A stretch of 64,000 bases of DNA from Sphingomonadales bacterium. Lineage in GTDB: Bacteria > Pseudomonadota > Alphaproteobacteria > Sphingomonadales > Sphingomonadaceae. Within the stretch, counting starts at the first letter, position 1. Every line of letters begins with the position of its first letter. This document shows positions 36,199 through 44,643 of this stretch, one piece after another. The translations under genes and the position numbers were made by a program. The stretch spans positions 62,001 through 126,000 of the forward strand of contig JANYGX010000002.1 in assembly GCA_025362295.1 (NCBI GenBank). The letters are read 5' to 3'. The notes below the pieces were generated by a model. The model saw only the letters and a program-made list of their open reading frames with translations. It had not been told where the DNA came from and made no database searches.

Positions 36199-38535
36199 AT
36201 GAATGCGCCATTCAAACTTCAGAAAGCCGTCACATCCATTCCAGCGCCATATATTCATTGGACGGATGTTCCGGCACATTTGAAGTGGCGGCTTGTCACC
36301 ACATACATGAGCATATTTGCTGAAAATATCTGGCGATGTTTATGTAAGCCAATATTTTTTATTGTGCTCGGCCTTCTGCTCGCTGCGCTAGGTGTCGTGC
36401 AATATCTAAATGGCTGGGTGCGGGTAGGTTTGTTGTTGGGGTTCGCAATATGGATTGTGAGAAGCCTGATCATGGCTTTCTATTATACCTTTCAAGTCAA
36501 TTTGTTCTCTGTCATGCGCCGACTGGAGATTCATAATAATGTCCAGCCAGGGTCATTTATTTTTCTGGCAGATAAAGCTGTTGGTACCGACAGTATGGTA
36601 TTCTGGGCGGCAGCTCAGGCAAAAATACAACAAAAGCAGATCACAAGATCAACGCCATTGCCTGCCCTCACGTTGACACGGCAGCATATTGGCTTGATGG
36701 CTGCCATAGTTGTCTTGCTGCTATACGTGACAACGCATTACAAAACAGCCGAAAGCAGGCTAACCGACGCACTCTCGCCGTGGCCGACATCTCTGGCAGC
36801 TCTTCATATCACAGCGCAGATTGAACCGCCGATCTACACAGGATTACCCGGCCGACAAATGCTTTTGAAAACCGACTCTATCAATCTGGTTCAGGCACCG
36901 CAGAACAGTATCATGGTTATAAACATAAATGATATGAATGACATGCATATCACCGGACCTGATGAGCCAGCCACATTTGCGAATATACCTGGTGGCGCGG
37001 TTGGCCACGTTATCTTAAGGCATTCAGGTCAGTATTATTTGAAACATGGTTGGCGCACCATTGCCAATATTGATGTGACACTAGTTGCAGATGCCGCGCC
37101 AAGCGTTGCGTTTACTGGTGTACCCGAGCTGACTGCAAGCCAGTCCGTTGATATCGGTTACAGCGTCAGCGATGATTATGGCGCAGAGGCTGTCGGTCTT
37201 GCCATTCAGGTGGGCACTGCAACGGAGGCTGTTCTGCTCAATCCGCCCAGTGAACCACAGGCTCTGGTGCACAGCTTTCGTGATCTCACATCAAGCCGTT
37301 TTGCCGGGGAAAAAGTGATTCTGCAGCTGGTGGCAATCGACCATGCCAATAATTACGGGTTGAGCAACCGCATCAATTTTACTTTGCCTGAGCGTCATTT
37401 TCTGCACCCAGTGGCTCAGCAAATTATTGCAATACGAAAACAGCTTTTTGTCGAATATCCGAATTTCAAACGTATCGAAAAAGAGCTTGATGATGTATCG
37501 CAAAATCTCAAGGCCTATGATGGTCGCTATACAGTTTTTGCAGCGCTGCGCAGCGCTGTCTGGCGCTTGCGGGGTCGCGCACCGGAAGAACAGATAGGGC
37601 CCTTGGTTGGTTGGTTGTGGCAAATCGCGCTTGATCTTGACAAGCGCGTGCAGGGCCCGAATGTTAGCGCTCTTCGTCAGCAATTTGATGATTTGATGGC
37701 GCAGATGAACAGTGGTGCTGACACTAAAGAGCAAATGAAGAAACTTGAAGACGCCATGCAGCAATTTATGCAAGGGGCAGGGGTGGAGCGTGCGGCACCG
37801 CAAGCTGGCCAGAATTCAAAATCCATCAGTGCAGCCACACTCAACCAGATGATGCAGCAATTGCGGGAACGATTGGCTGTGGGCGATAAAGCGGGCGCAA
37901 AGGAAATTGCTGAGGCGCTTCAGCATATTATGGAAAATGTACGAGGTGGTGGTAGTGGCAAAGTCAATAATAATACTGGCCAGATGATGCGCCAGCTGCA
38001 AAATGTGTCAGGCTCACAACAGTCTCTTATGGGAGAGACCGCTGGTGAAAACATCGGCAATGCGTTCCGATTGCCTCATGAGCAAGGCAACGGCCTGAAA
38101 TCGTTGGCAGACAAACAACAAAATCTTACGGAACAACTGCAACATGAGCAAAAGAATGGCGGCGACAAGGTGCCAGGCGTAAAATCCGCACGAGAAGCCA
38201 TGGACAAGGCGCGTCAAGCACTTGATTCGGGTGACGGCGCAGCAGCATTAAAACAGCAGGCTCAGGCGATGAACAGCTTACAAAAAGCCATTCACGCTCT
38301 CAAAAGCAACGCCAAAGAGCAAGGCGAAGGCGCTTCAGAGACTGAAGGAGATGAGGGGCTTGACCCATTGGGTCGATTGTCCGGTGGTCGACAAGGCCGT
38401 GAGCTACCACTTCCAGGCGGGCATGAGGTGCTTGATATCGCCAAAATAAAGCATATTCTTGAAGAGCGCGCGGCAGACCCTGCCAGAACGCCCGCAGAAA
38501 AAGCTTATATTTTAAGACTTCTGCGGCGTTTTTGA
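36199..38535 (+). CDS. DUF4175 (TIGR02302-family) membrane protein
   Basis: This 778-residue protein is of a kind usually found next to lysA in alphaproteobacteria. N-terminal membrane helices lie at about residues 50-95 and 165-185 (IVLGLLLAALGVVQYLNGWV and GLMAAIVVLLLYVTTHY). A periplasmic beta-sandwich region follows, then a long Gln/Ala/Lys-rich helical part (about 480-700; MMQQLRERLAVGDKAGAKEI), and it ends DPARTPAEKAYILRLLRRF. The function is not known in the family. The helical part may form coiled coils. I use the ATG at 36199; a TTG at 36178 would overlap lysA. Confidence 0.85.
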   Translation: MNAPFKLQKAVTSIPAPYIHWTDVPAHLKWRLVTTYMSIFAENIWRCLCKPIFFIVLGLLLAALGVVQYLNGWVRVGLLLGFAIWIVRSLIMAFYYTFQVNLFSVMRRLEIHNNVQPGSFIFLADKAVGTDSMVFWAAAQAKIQQKQITRSTPLPALTLTRQHIGLMAAIVVLLLYVTTHYKTAESRLTDALSPWPTSLAALHITAQIEPPIYTGLPGRQMLLKTDSINLVQAPQNSIMVININDMNDMHITGPDEPATFANIPGGAVGHVILRHSGQYYLKHGWRTIANIDVTLVADAAPSVAFTGVPELTASQSVDIGYSVSDDYGAEAVGLAIQVGTATEAVLLNPPSEPQALVHSFRDLTSSRFAGEKVILQLVAIDHANNYGLSNRINFTLPERHFLHPVAQQIIAIRKQLFVEYPNFKRIEKELDDVSQNLKAYDGRYTVFAALRSAVWRLRGRAPEEQIGPLVGWLWQIALDLDKRVQGPNVSALRQQFDDLMAQMNSGADTKEQMKKLEDAMQQFMQGAGVERAAPQAGQNSKSISAATLNQMMQQLRERLAVGDKAGAKEIAEALQHIMENVRGGGSGKVNNNTGQMMRQLQNVSGSQQSLMGETAGENIGNAFRLPHEQGNGLKSLADKQQNLTEQLQHEQKNGGDKVPGVKSAREAMDKARQALDSGDGAAALKQQAQAMNSLQKAIHALKSNAKEQGEGASETEGDEGLDPLGRLSGGRQGRELPLPGGHEVLDIAKIKHILEERAADPARTPAEKAYILRLLRRF

Positions 38536-38610
38536 CACATATTGCTTGTTCGATTAACCCGCGGTTCAGCTGGCAAAGACTAGATTTATTTTTTATTGTT
38601 GAGAAGATAA

Positions 38611-39063
38611 ATGATGTTTGCCCAATTAACTACAATCGTATTTGTATTGACAGCTGCCATCACCGTGCAAGCTCAGCCACAGCACCGGCACGCTGGAACT
38701 ATAAGACCATCAAGCTTGTCTCAAGATATGACGCTTGTAGCAAAGCCAAGCTATAATGATGTGATTAGTTCTAAAAGTGTAATGCACGGCGCTAAAAGAT
38801 GCATTGCTACAAGTGCTTTCAAAGGCACTAATATCACCAACGATCAAACAGTATTGATTACACTTAAAACGGGTGAGCTTATCAACCTGCGTTTGCGTGA
38901 CCGCTGTTACGGATTGGCCTATGATGATAAATTTTATTATCAGCAAAACCCTGGCCAGCAGTTGTGTGAACAGACAGATGCTATCATTGCGCGTTCAGGC
39001 TCAAGATGCTTGATCGATAAAATAGAAACAATCAAGAATGCAAAAAGCAAAAAACTTGGGTGA
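38611..39063 (+). CDS. Small exported cysteine-containing protein
   Basis: I do not recognise this 150-residue protein beyond a vague similarity to small exported alphaproteobacterial proteins. It has a signal peptide (LTTIVFVLTAAITVQAQP). The mature region has four cysteines, in RCIATSA, RDRCYGL, QLCEQTD and SRCLIDK, spaced as if to form two disulfides. A conserved-looking core LRLRDRCYGLAYDDKFYYQQ follows. Two ATGs (38611 and 38614) are equally good starts. It lies 75 bp behind the DUF4175 gene on the same strand. Confidence 0.65.
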   Translation: MMFAQLTTIVFVLTAAITVQAQPQHRHAGTIRPSSLSQDMTLVAKPSYNDVISSKSVMHGAKRCIATSAFKGTNITNDQTVLITLKTGELINLRLRDRCYGLAYDDKFYYQQNPGQQLCEQTDAIIARSGSRCLIDKIETIKNAKSKKLG

Positions 39064-39105
39064 TGTTGCCTTGACGGAATATATGATTGCTCATACTTAT
39101 TTAAT

Positions 39106-39777
39106 ATGAAATTAAACATAATGTATAAACTTTGGGATTTGCCGGTGCGGGTATCGCACGCACTTTTCATTATTGGCATACTGGTTGCCTTCATCACAGC
39201 GCAACTGGATGCGATGACCATTCATCAGTACAATGGCTATATGCTTTTGACGGTGGTGCTGTTCCGTATTCTGTGGGGTATCACGGGTTCAACGCCAGCG
39301 CGCTTTTCATCATTTCTGCGTGGCCCTGCAGCTGTCATTGCTTACATCCGAACTTTACGCGATCCGGTTCTCCGGCATTGGCCTGGCCATAACCCGGTCG
39401 GGGGTTGGGCTGTGGTGTTAATGCTGGTTGCTGTTCTGGTACAGGCTACTACAGGCCTATTTTCCAACAATGAAGATGTCATGTTCGATGGACCACTAAA
39501 CCATTTGGTTTCAACAAATATTGTGCACCGTATAAGCCAGTTCCACGGTGCATGGTTTTACTTTGTCTTGCTTTCGCTGATCGTCATTCATATCAGCGCC
39601 AATCTGATTTATCGGGTCATTAAAAATCAAAATTTGATAACCCCCATAATCACGGGTCGAGCACCGATCACGCAAGCCGAAGCGCAACTTATTGTATTCG
39701 CACCAGCATGGCGTTTTTGTCTTTGCTTTTTTATAGCCGCAGCACCGGTTGCGGCTATAATTTTTAAAGTGATCTGA
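39106..39777 (+). CDS. Cytochrome b561-type membrane protein
   Basis: This protein is 223 residues (or 218 from ATG 39121, which gives the family start MYKLWDLPVRVSHAL). Its four core helices carry the heme-ligand histidines: His in RVSHAL, His in MTIHQYNGY, His in RISQFHGAWF and His in LIVIHISANL. The sequence KLWDLPVR.SHA...WGI.GS...RF..F..GP matches the bacterial cytochrome b561/CybB-Ni,Fe-hydrogenase b group, which moves electrons between quinones and periplasmic partners. A hydrophobic C-terminal helix is encoded by DNA that also forms an intrinsic terminator. It ends 4 bp before the convergent SPOR gene. Confidence 0.88.
   Translation: MKLNIMYKLWDLPVRVSHALFIIGILVAFITAQLDAMTIHQYNGYMLLTVVLFRILWGITGSTPARFSSFLRGPAAVIAYIRTLRDPVLRHWPGHNPVGGWAVVLMLVAVLVQATTGLFSNNEDVMFDGPLNHLVSTNIVHRISQFHGAWFYFVLLSLIVIHISANLIYRVIKNQNLITPIITGRAPITQAEAQLIVFAPAWRFCLCFFIAAAPVAAIIFKVI
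39731..39765 (+). terminator. Intrinsic terminator inside the b561 coding end
   Basis: A perfect 10-bp stem, TTATAGCCGC against GCGGCTATAA, with a 10-nt loop is followed by TTTTT. All of it lies within the last 16 codons of the cytochrome b561 gene, whose stop is at 39775-39777. The encoded residues form part of the last membrane helix. Confidence 0.7.
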
Positions 39778-39781
39778 AAAA

Positions 39782-40996
39782 TCAGCTTTTTACCGGAAAG
39801 CAATTCAACCCTTGCGTCTTCATCTGGCTGCACGCCTTAGCAGCAGCATCATGGCTGGCGAAATTACCGACTTGCAATTTTGTCATTGAACCTGCCGCAA
39901 CGTAGATTGGGTCCGTCGTTCCAAGGCTAGCTGTGATTTTGATATGCTGGCCCTTCCACTGTGCTTCAGCGGCTGCCTGGCTTGCATAAGCGCCCATCTG
40001 CACATGCCAGTTGCCACTTAAACTCATTGCAACCACACTTTTAGGTTTGGTTGCCGTTGGCAATGTCGTCATGTGGGGTGCTGGTGCGGTGTCCACATGA
40101 GGTGTTATAATTGTTGGCGCTGCTGGTAAAGAAGGCGCAGCAGCAGCCGACCCCGCAGCTAGTTCTGTAAGCGCACTGTTGCCGCTTGTAACGCTCGGCG
40201 AGCCGTCGTTATTTGATTTCACTGTATTCAATGCAAGGGTCGCGGGCACTACATCTGGCGTTGCAACAGGTAAAATAGCGGCAGCCACAGGCGCTTTGCT
40301 TGTAGCGCTGGCATTTGTCCAGGCGACTGCGGGTTTTGCAACCCGTGCGATGATCACTGTCGGGGCAGGCTTGGCGCTGACAGGAGGGGTTGTGCCCGGC
40401 AAAGCCTGCGCAGCGCTCACCAACGTGGCCTTAATTGATTGGCCTAGTTGCATGTCATCCGGTTTCAGAAACTGGGCAAGTCGAGTGCTTGTATCACTTG
40501 CTTCGGGCAAACCAGCATCTTTGGCAAGGCTTGTGTAAGCGTAGGCTTTTGGCCAATCTTTTCCTACATCATCGCCGTTAAAGTAAAGCACGCCAAGCAT
40601 ATATTGAGCGCGCGCATCACCATTGCGAGCCGCTACGTGATAAAGTTCAATAGCGCGCTTGGTGTCTTTAACGGGTGGTGTACCAAAATACAGGAGTGTT
40701 GCCAAATTGCCCTGTGCGGCCACATGGCCAAGCCTTGCTGCTTGCTCATAGTATTTGGCCGCTTGTACAGGGTCCACTTTAACACCGCGTCCTTGCCGGT
40801 ATGCCTGACCCAGATTAAACAGAGCGTTGGGGTCAGATTGCATTGCAAGCGGTCGCCATACGGCGATTGCACCGGCATAGTCATGTGCTTGATACAGTTT
40901 AACACCGGCATCAATAGTGCCTGCGGCTAGAGCAGCATTTTGCCCAAAAACCGATGTCATCAATACAGCACAAGCCGTGATATATGTTTTACGCAT
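39782..40996 (-). CDS. Exported SEL1-repeat and SPOR-domain protein
   Basis: This 404-residue protein has a very good ribosome site (AGGAGG) and a signal peptide ending ALAAG. Residues about 35-165 contain SEL1/TPR-like repeats (NALFNLGQAYRQGRGVKVDP, AQYMLGVLYFNGDDVGKDWP). A long low-complexity Ala/Pro/Thr linker follows (about 190-320). The C-terminal SPOR domain (about 325-404; WHVQMGAYASQAAAEAQW, LQVGNFASHDAAAKACSQ) binds denuded peptidoglycan at the septum. It is likely periplasmic and septal. It is divergent from the ParA operon, whose last gene is another TPR-SPOR protein. Confidence 0.9.
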   Translation of the reverse strand: MRKTYITACAVLMTSVFGQNAALAAGTIDAGVKLYQAHDYAGAIAVWRPLAMQSDPNALFNLGQAYRQGRGVKVDPVQAAKYYEQAARLGHVAAQGNLATLLYFGTPPVKDTKRAIELYHVAARNGDARAQYMLGVLYFNGDDVGKDWPKAYAYTSLAKDAGLPEASDTSTRLAQFLKPDDMQLGQSIKATLVSAAQALPGTTPPVSAKPAPTVIIARVAKPAVAWTNASATSKAPVAAAILPVATPDVVPATLALNTVKSNNDGSPSVTSGNSALTELAAGSAAAAPSLPAAPTIITPHVDTAPAPHMTTLPTATKPKSVVAMSLSGNWHVQMGAYASQAAAEAQWKGQHIKITASLGTTDPIYVAAGSMTKLQVGNFASHDAAAKACSQMKTQGLNCFPVKS

Positions 40997-41160
40997 GGCA
41001 ATTACCTCCTGATTTCTAATATCGCCTTATTACAAATCTTGGTTAACGAAGTCTCAACCATAAAATCAAATAGATTGTTACAATTTTGCCCTAACTTTAC
41101 GTAATCTTAAAGCTAATATGTTCATAACAGGCCTCTTAGAAACTATTTCAAGAGGTTTTC

Positions 41161-41892
41161 ATGCGCGTTTTGGCGGTTGCATCTCAAAAAGGTGGCTCAG
41201 GTAAAACCACACTCAGTGGCCATATTGCTGTTCAGGCACAACTTCATGGCGAAGGCCCAGTTGCCATTATGGATATGGATCCGCAGGGGTCACTGGCTGA
41301 CTGGTGGAACGAGCGAGAGGCCAGCTTGCCGGTTTTTGCGCAGACAAGCGTCAGTCGCCTCAATAACGATCTTGAGCAGTTGCGCAGCCAGGGTGTAAAA
41401 CTTGTGGTGATTGATACACCACCTGCCATCACAGTGGCCATTCAAAGCGTTATTGCTGTGGCAGAACTTATTGTTGTGCCCACCCGCCCTTCGCCGCATG
41501 ATTTGCGTGCGGCCGGTGCCACGGTCGATCTGGTAGAGCGGGCCGGAAAGCCTCTGGTGTTTGTGCTGAATGCCGCCACACCGCGAGCAAAGATAACTTT
41601 TGAGGCGGCGATTGCGCTTTCGCAACATGGCACAGTCGCACCCGTCACCATTCATCACCGCACCGATTTTGCTTCGAGCATGATTGATGGACGCACCGTT
41701 ATGGAGCTTGATCCCAAAGGTAAATCTGCTGGAGAAATTCGTGAGCTATGGAGCTATCTTGCTGATAGGCTCGAAAAAAACTTTCGCCGCACCGTGTTTG
41801 CTGCACGGCCTAATGTTGGCCAGCCTGTGCAAGCGGCACGGCCCGTCGCAGCAACATTCGGTCGTCGGATAAATGCAGCGGAAGGAGCATAA
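41161..41892 (+). CDS. ParA-family ATPase
   Basis: This is a 243-residue deviant Walker ATPase. The P-loop is SQKGGSGKTTLS, with the signature lysine in KGGSGKT. Switch I is DMDPQGSLADWW, Walker B is LVVIDTPPA, and the PTRPSPHDLRAAG region follows. There is no N-terminal DNA-binding domain, so it is a small ParA/MinD-like positioning ATPase. The presumed partner is the next gene, a protein ending in a ribbon-helix-helix-like fold. The flanking SPOR proteins point to a role in cell envelope or division-site positioning, not plasmid partition, but that is inference. Confidence 0.92.
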   Translation: MRVLAVASQKGGSGKTTLSGHIAVQAQLHGEGPVAIMDMDPQGSLADWWNEREASLPVFAQTSVSRLNNDLEQLRSQGVKLVVIDTPPAITVAIQSVIAVAELIVVPTRPSPHDLRAAGATVDLVERAGKPLVFVLNAATPRAKITFEAAIALSQHGTVAPVTIHHRTDFASSMIDGRTVMELDPKGKSAGEIRELWSYLADRLEKNFRRTVFAARPNVGQPVQAARPVAATFGRRINAAEGA

Positions 41893-41896
41893 AATT

Positions 41897-42472
41897 ATGT
41901 CTATGCAATTTCCAAAACCAGCCGCATCGCTCAGCAGCGCACTGCTTGCACGCAAGGGGGCTGCTCGTCCCGGGCAACGTTACACACAGGATATGAGCTT
42001 TATTGAGCCCGTAAGAGAAGCTACTCTGCAAAATTCAGCAAGTGAAAATATGGTTGAACAACGAATAGATTTTGCAGTGTCAACTTTTCCAGACGTAACA
42101 CAAAATATTGTTGCCAATGATGTGATGTTAGCGGACCAACTGATCGAACCAATTGATACGGATTACATGGAACAGGAAACCCAGCCAGTTTTGTTGCCTG
42201 CAAAAATGACTCAGCAAAAACCATATGTGGCACAATATATTTCAACCGAAGTACGGACACCAAAAACCAGGTATGCATCTGGTCAAAAAGCCCGCTGTGC
42301 CTTCACATTGCGTCTCGACCCGGAACGTCATTTAAAGTTACGCCTGATATCGGCACACCAGCACCGGTCGGCTCAAGTCATTGTCACTGAAGCACTCGAC
42401 CGTTTCCTCGCTGATTTGAATTCAAATGAAAACACTGGTTTGTGCATTTGCCGCGCGCAGCCTACGAACTGA
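41897..42472 (+). CDS. Protein with C-terminal ribbon-helix-helix-like domain, ParA partner candidate
   Basis: This is a 191-residue protein starting at ATG 41897 with GGAAGGAG upstream, 4 bp after the ParA stop. The first 125 residues look disordered and lack a known domain. Residues about 130-178 read ARCAFTLRLDPERHLKLRLI then SAHQHRSAQVIVTEALDRFL. That is a beta-strand followed by two helices, as in ribbon-helix-helix DNA-binding proteins that act with ParA-type ATPases. The N-terminal arm may stimulate the ATPase, as in ParB/ParR-like partners. No exact family was recognised. Confidence 0.65.
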   Translation: MSMQFPKPAASLSSALLARKGAARPGQRYTQDMSFIEPVREATLQNSASENMVEQRIDFAVSTFPDVTQNIVANDVMLADQLIEPIDTDYMEQETQPVLLPAKMTQQKPYVAQYISTEVRTPKTRYASGQKARCAFTLRLDPERHLKLRLISAHQHRSAQVIVTEALDRFLADLNSNENTGLCICRAQPTN

Positions 42473-42489
42473 TGACCAAGGACACGATA

Positions 42490-43869
42490 ATGATGAACCA
42501 TTCACGTTTGCTCGCCACCTTTTCAATCACTGTGCTCTCAAGTGCCTGCACGTTTGGTGCACATGATCAAAATGCGTTTGTAACGCCTCCTAAAGGGCAG
42601 CCGCATGCGATTGTAGACGTTAAGCTAGCAAACGCGCCTTTGACTGAGCTTGCTCAATCTGCCCTCGCCAAAGGTGAAACATCTGCTGCTATATCGCTTG
42701 CGCAACGTACACTTGATGGAGCGCCGGGAGATCGTATCGCCTCACAAATTCTTGCTGAAGCGCTGCTGGCAGATGGTCAGGCTGAAGCATCGGTATCTGC
42801 GTTTAAATCTCTGTTGTCGCTCGATGGCAATGATGCCGCAGCGCGCGCTGGCCTGGGTATGGCCTTGCTTGCAAGTGGTGACCCTGCAACCGCCAAAGCG
42901 GAACTTGAAAAAGCCATGGTGGCCAAACCCGACGCAACTGTTATCGCCAATATAGGGCTGGCCTTGGCGCTCGCTGGTGATACTGCAGGCGCTATTAAAG
43001 TGCTTGAGCCTGTTGCTCTGAGTGGGTCAGGTAACATCCGCAGCCGACAAAATCTGGCCCTGGCTCTGACACTTTCGGGTAACCGGGCAAAAGCCTACAC
43101 TGTGGCCGCCTTGGATATGGGAGCCGTCCCAGCCGTGCGTCAGGTAGATGCATGGTATGCTGATGCTGACAAACCATTGCCTGATCAACTGAAACAGTTT
43201 GCCGGATTGAGTGTGAAATCAAGCGGCCCTGTGCAGACGGCAGCGCTCGGTTCGGCATCTACAGCACCAGTTAAAATCGCTGAAGTTTTGATTCCCGCCA
43301 ATTCATACGATAATTCTGTTGCTTCTTTGGTGAAACCGGTGGTCTTGCAAGACGATGCTGAAGCACTCCCTAAGCCGGTTTCCATTATGCCAGTGATACG
43401 GGCTCCGATCCTAAAACAGGTGACTATTATTAAAACCGCCAAGCTTGGAGCTGAACCTGGCCATCCTGCACCAGAGCCAGCAAAGGTCGAACTGGCTAGC
43501 TTGCGCACGCAAGTGAGTAAACCATTTGTGCAGATTAAAGGTAAATTGCCTGGGTTTACAAGTATGACGAAATACACAACCCAACATATAACGTCGGGTT
43601 GGTTTATTCAGCTCGCCGCTGTAACCGTCGATGTATCGAGTGCGTCTATGACAACACGCATCAAACAGCAATTTAGTCACTTTTTGGCTAAAATAGGTAT
43701 TTTGTCCACCTATGATGCACAAATTGGCGACAAGCGCATCAAGCGGGTCGTTCTTGGACCATACACTAACAAAGCGACAGCAAGCCACATTTGCGGCGGC
43801 ATAAAAGCCAAAGGCAAAGCCTGCTTTGTCAGAGCTGTATCGCCAGCCAAAACCACAATTAAAATATAG
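42490..43869 (+). CDS. Exported TPR and SPOR-domain (lipo)protein
   Basis: From ATG 42490 (AAGGA site) the protein is 459 residues. The N-terminal hydrophobic stretch ends in TVLSSACTFG, a possible lipoprotein cleavage site with Cys as +1. TPR repeats cover about residues 40-230 (GLGMALLASGDPATAKAELE, NIGLALALAGDTAGAIKVLE). A linker leads to a C-terminal SPOR domain at about 375-455 (GWFIQLAAVTVDVSSASM; KRVVLGPYTNKATASHIC). SPOR proteins bind glycan strands at division sites. It is the last gene of the ParA operon and mirrors the divergent SEL1-SPOR protein. Confidence 0.88.
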   Translation: MMNHSRLLATFSITVLSSACTFGAHDQNAFVTPPKGQPHAIVDVKLANAPLTELAQSALAKGETSAAISLAQRTLDGAPGDRIASQILAEALLADGQAEASVSAFKSLLSLDGNDAAARAGLGMALLASGDPATAKAELEKAMVAKPDATVIANIGLALALAGDTAGAIKVLEPVALSGSGNIRSRQNLALALTLSGNRAKAYTVAALDMGAVPAVRQVDAWYADADKPLPDQLKQFAGLSVKSSGPVQTAALGSASTAPVKIAEVLIPANSYDNSVASLVKPVVLQDDAEALPKPVSIMPVIRAPILKQVTIIKTAKLGAEPGHPAPEPAKVELASLRTQVSKPFVQIKGKLPGFTSMTKYTTQHITSGWFIQLAAVTVDVSSASMTTRIKQQFSHFLAKIGILSTYDAQIGDKRIKRVVLGPYTNKATASHICGGIKAKGKACFVRAVSPAKTTIKI

Positions 43870-44001
43870 GGCATTCAGGCCGTGCTCTAAAATCAGACGA
43901 AATGTGTCAAAATGATACATTTGAGACAAAATGATTTTTACGTTAGCCCAGCCATAAAATTAATATTCAATAAATACAGTTAGATAGTCAACTTTTAAAT
44001 C

Positions 44002-44017
44002 TGGCATATCCCCTGCA
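44002..44017 (+). promoter_or_regulatory. Sigma-54-like -24/-12 promoter
   Basis: The sequence TGGCATATCCCCTGCA keeps the GG and GC dinucleotides exactly 12 nt apart and matches most of the TGGCAC-N5-TTGCA consensus. Transcription would begin near 44028, ahead of the candidate small RNA. Whether the genome encodes sigma-54 is not visible here. Confidence 0.4.
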
Positions 44018-44027
44018 ATACTGATTG

Positions 44028-44128
44028 TAACACGGCTTGCAGCTTGATGTTGCTGAGAGAGACGACGACCTGAGAGAGACAACTGTATTTGGCGGCTCCA
44101 GCGTGTATTACGCGGAGCCGCTTTTTTT
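44028..44128 (+). ncRNA. Candidate small RNA ending in a strong terminator
   Basis: The 300-bp gap between the SPOR gene and the molybdenum-hydroxylase genes has no reading frame. It contains a possible sigma-54 promoter, then two direct copies of CTGAGAGAGAC (44053-44063 and 44070-44080), then an intrinsic terminator. The two repeats are exposed single-stranded purine-rich segments on a simple fold, as expected for seed regions that pair with ribosome sites. The alternative is only a long 3' untranslated region of the SPOR operon. Confidence 0.4.
44092..44128 (+). terminator. Intrinsic terminator
   Basis: Outer stem GCGGCTCC/GGAGCCGC and inner stem GCGT/ACGC are separated by one bulged A, with a five-base loop GTATT, followed by seven T. 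It ends 41 bp before the next gene, so upstream transcripts do not enter the xdh-like pair. Confidence 0.9.
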
Positions 44129-44169
44129 ATGTGACTTTTCTTTTCTGGTTAGATCGTTAAATAGCAATC

Positions 44170-44643
44170 ATGATCATAAATTTGAATTTAAATGACAAAG
44201 CTATCTCTGCAGATGTCGTTCCTGAACGATTGCTCGTGGACTGGTTGCGCGATGAGCTTGGGCTAACCGGTACGCATGTAGGGTGCGATACCAGCCAATG
44301 CGGCGCTTGCAACATCCTCGTTAATGGCTTGAGTATCAAAGCATGCACTATGCTAGCTGTGCAAGTCGATGGTTGTACACTGCTGACTATAGAAGGTTTG
44401 ACTAAACACAATGAACTTCACCCGATGCAGGCAGCATTTCGGGACAACCACGGTCTGCAATGCGGGTTTTGTACACCGGGTATGATCATCGCCGGTATTG
44501 AAATTGTGCGCCGTCACGGTAGCCACGTTGATGCCGTAACGGTGGCCCACGAACTCGATGGTAACATTTGCCGCTGTACCGGCTATCAGAATATCGTTGC
44601 TGCGATTATCGATGGTGCACGGCGGATGGGTGCCAGCGCATGA
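44170..44643 (+). CDS. [2Fe-2S] small subunit of a molybdenum hydroxylase (CoxS/XdhA-type)
   Basis: This is a 157-residue iron-sulfur subunit. The plant-ferredoxin-like cluster is held by [15 protein letters not shown] and a later Cys in SIKACTML. The second, all-helical cluster domain has CGFCTPGMI and CRCTGYQNI. This is the small subunit of the xanthine dehydrogenase/CO dehydrogenase family, which passes electrons from the molybdenum centre to FAD. It overlaps the next gene by ATGA. No large molybdopterin subunit is encoded in the window. Confidence 0.93.
   Translation: MIINLNLNDKAISADVVPERLLVDWLRDELGLTGTHVGCDTSQCGACNILVNGLSIKACTMLAVQVDGCTLLTIEGLTKHNELHPMQAAFRDNHGLQCGFCTPGMIIAGIEIVRRHGSHVDAVTVAHELDGNICRCTGYQNIVAAIIDGARRMGASA

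Noticed and set aside
37291-37803. 170-residue minus-strand frame
   Set aside because: It is antisense to the DUF4175 gene, with low-complexity composition and no start signal.
43411-43929. 172-residue minus-strand frame
   Set aside because: It is antisense to the TPR-SPOR gene; the composition is that of a shadow frame.
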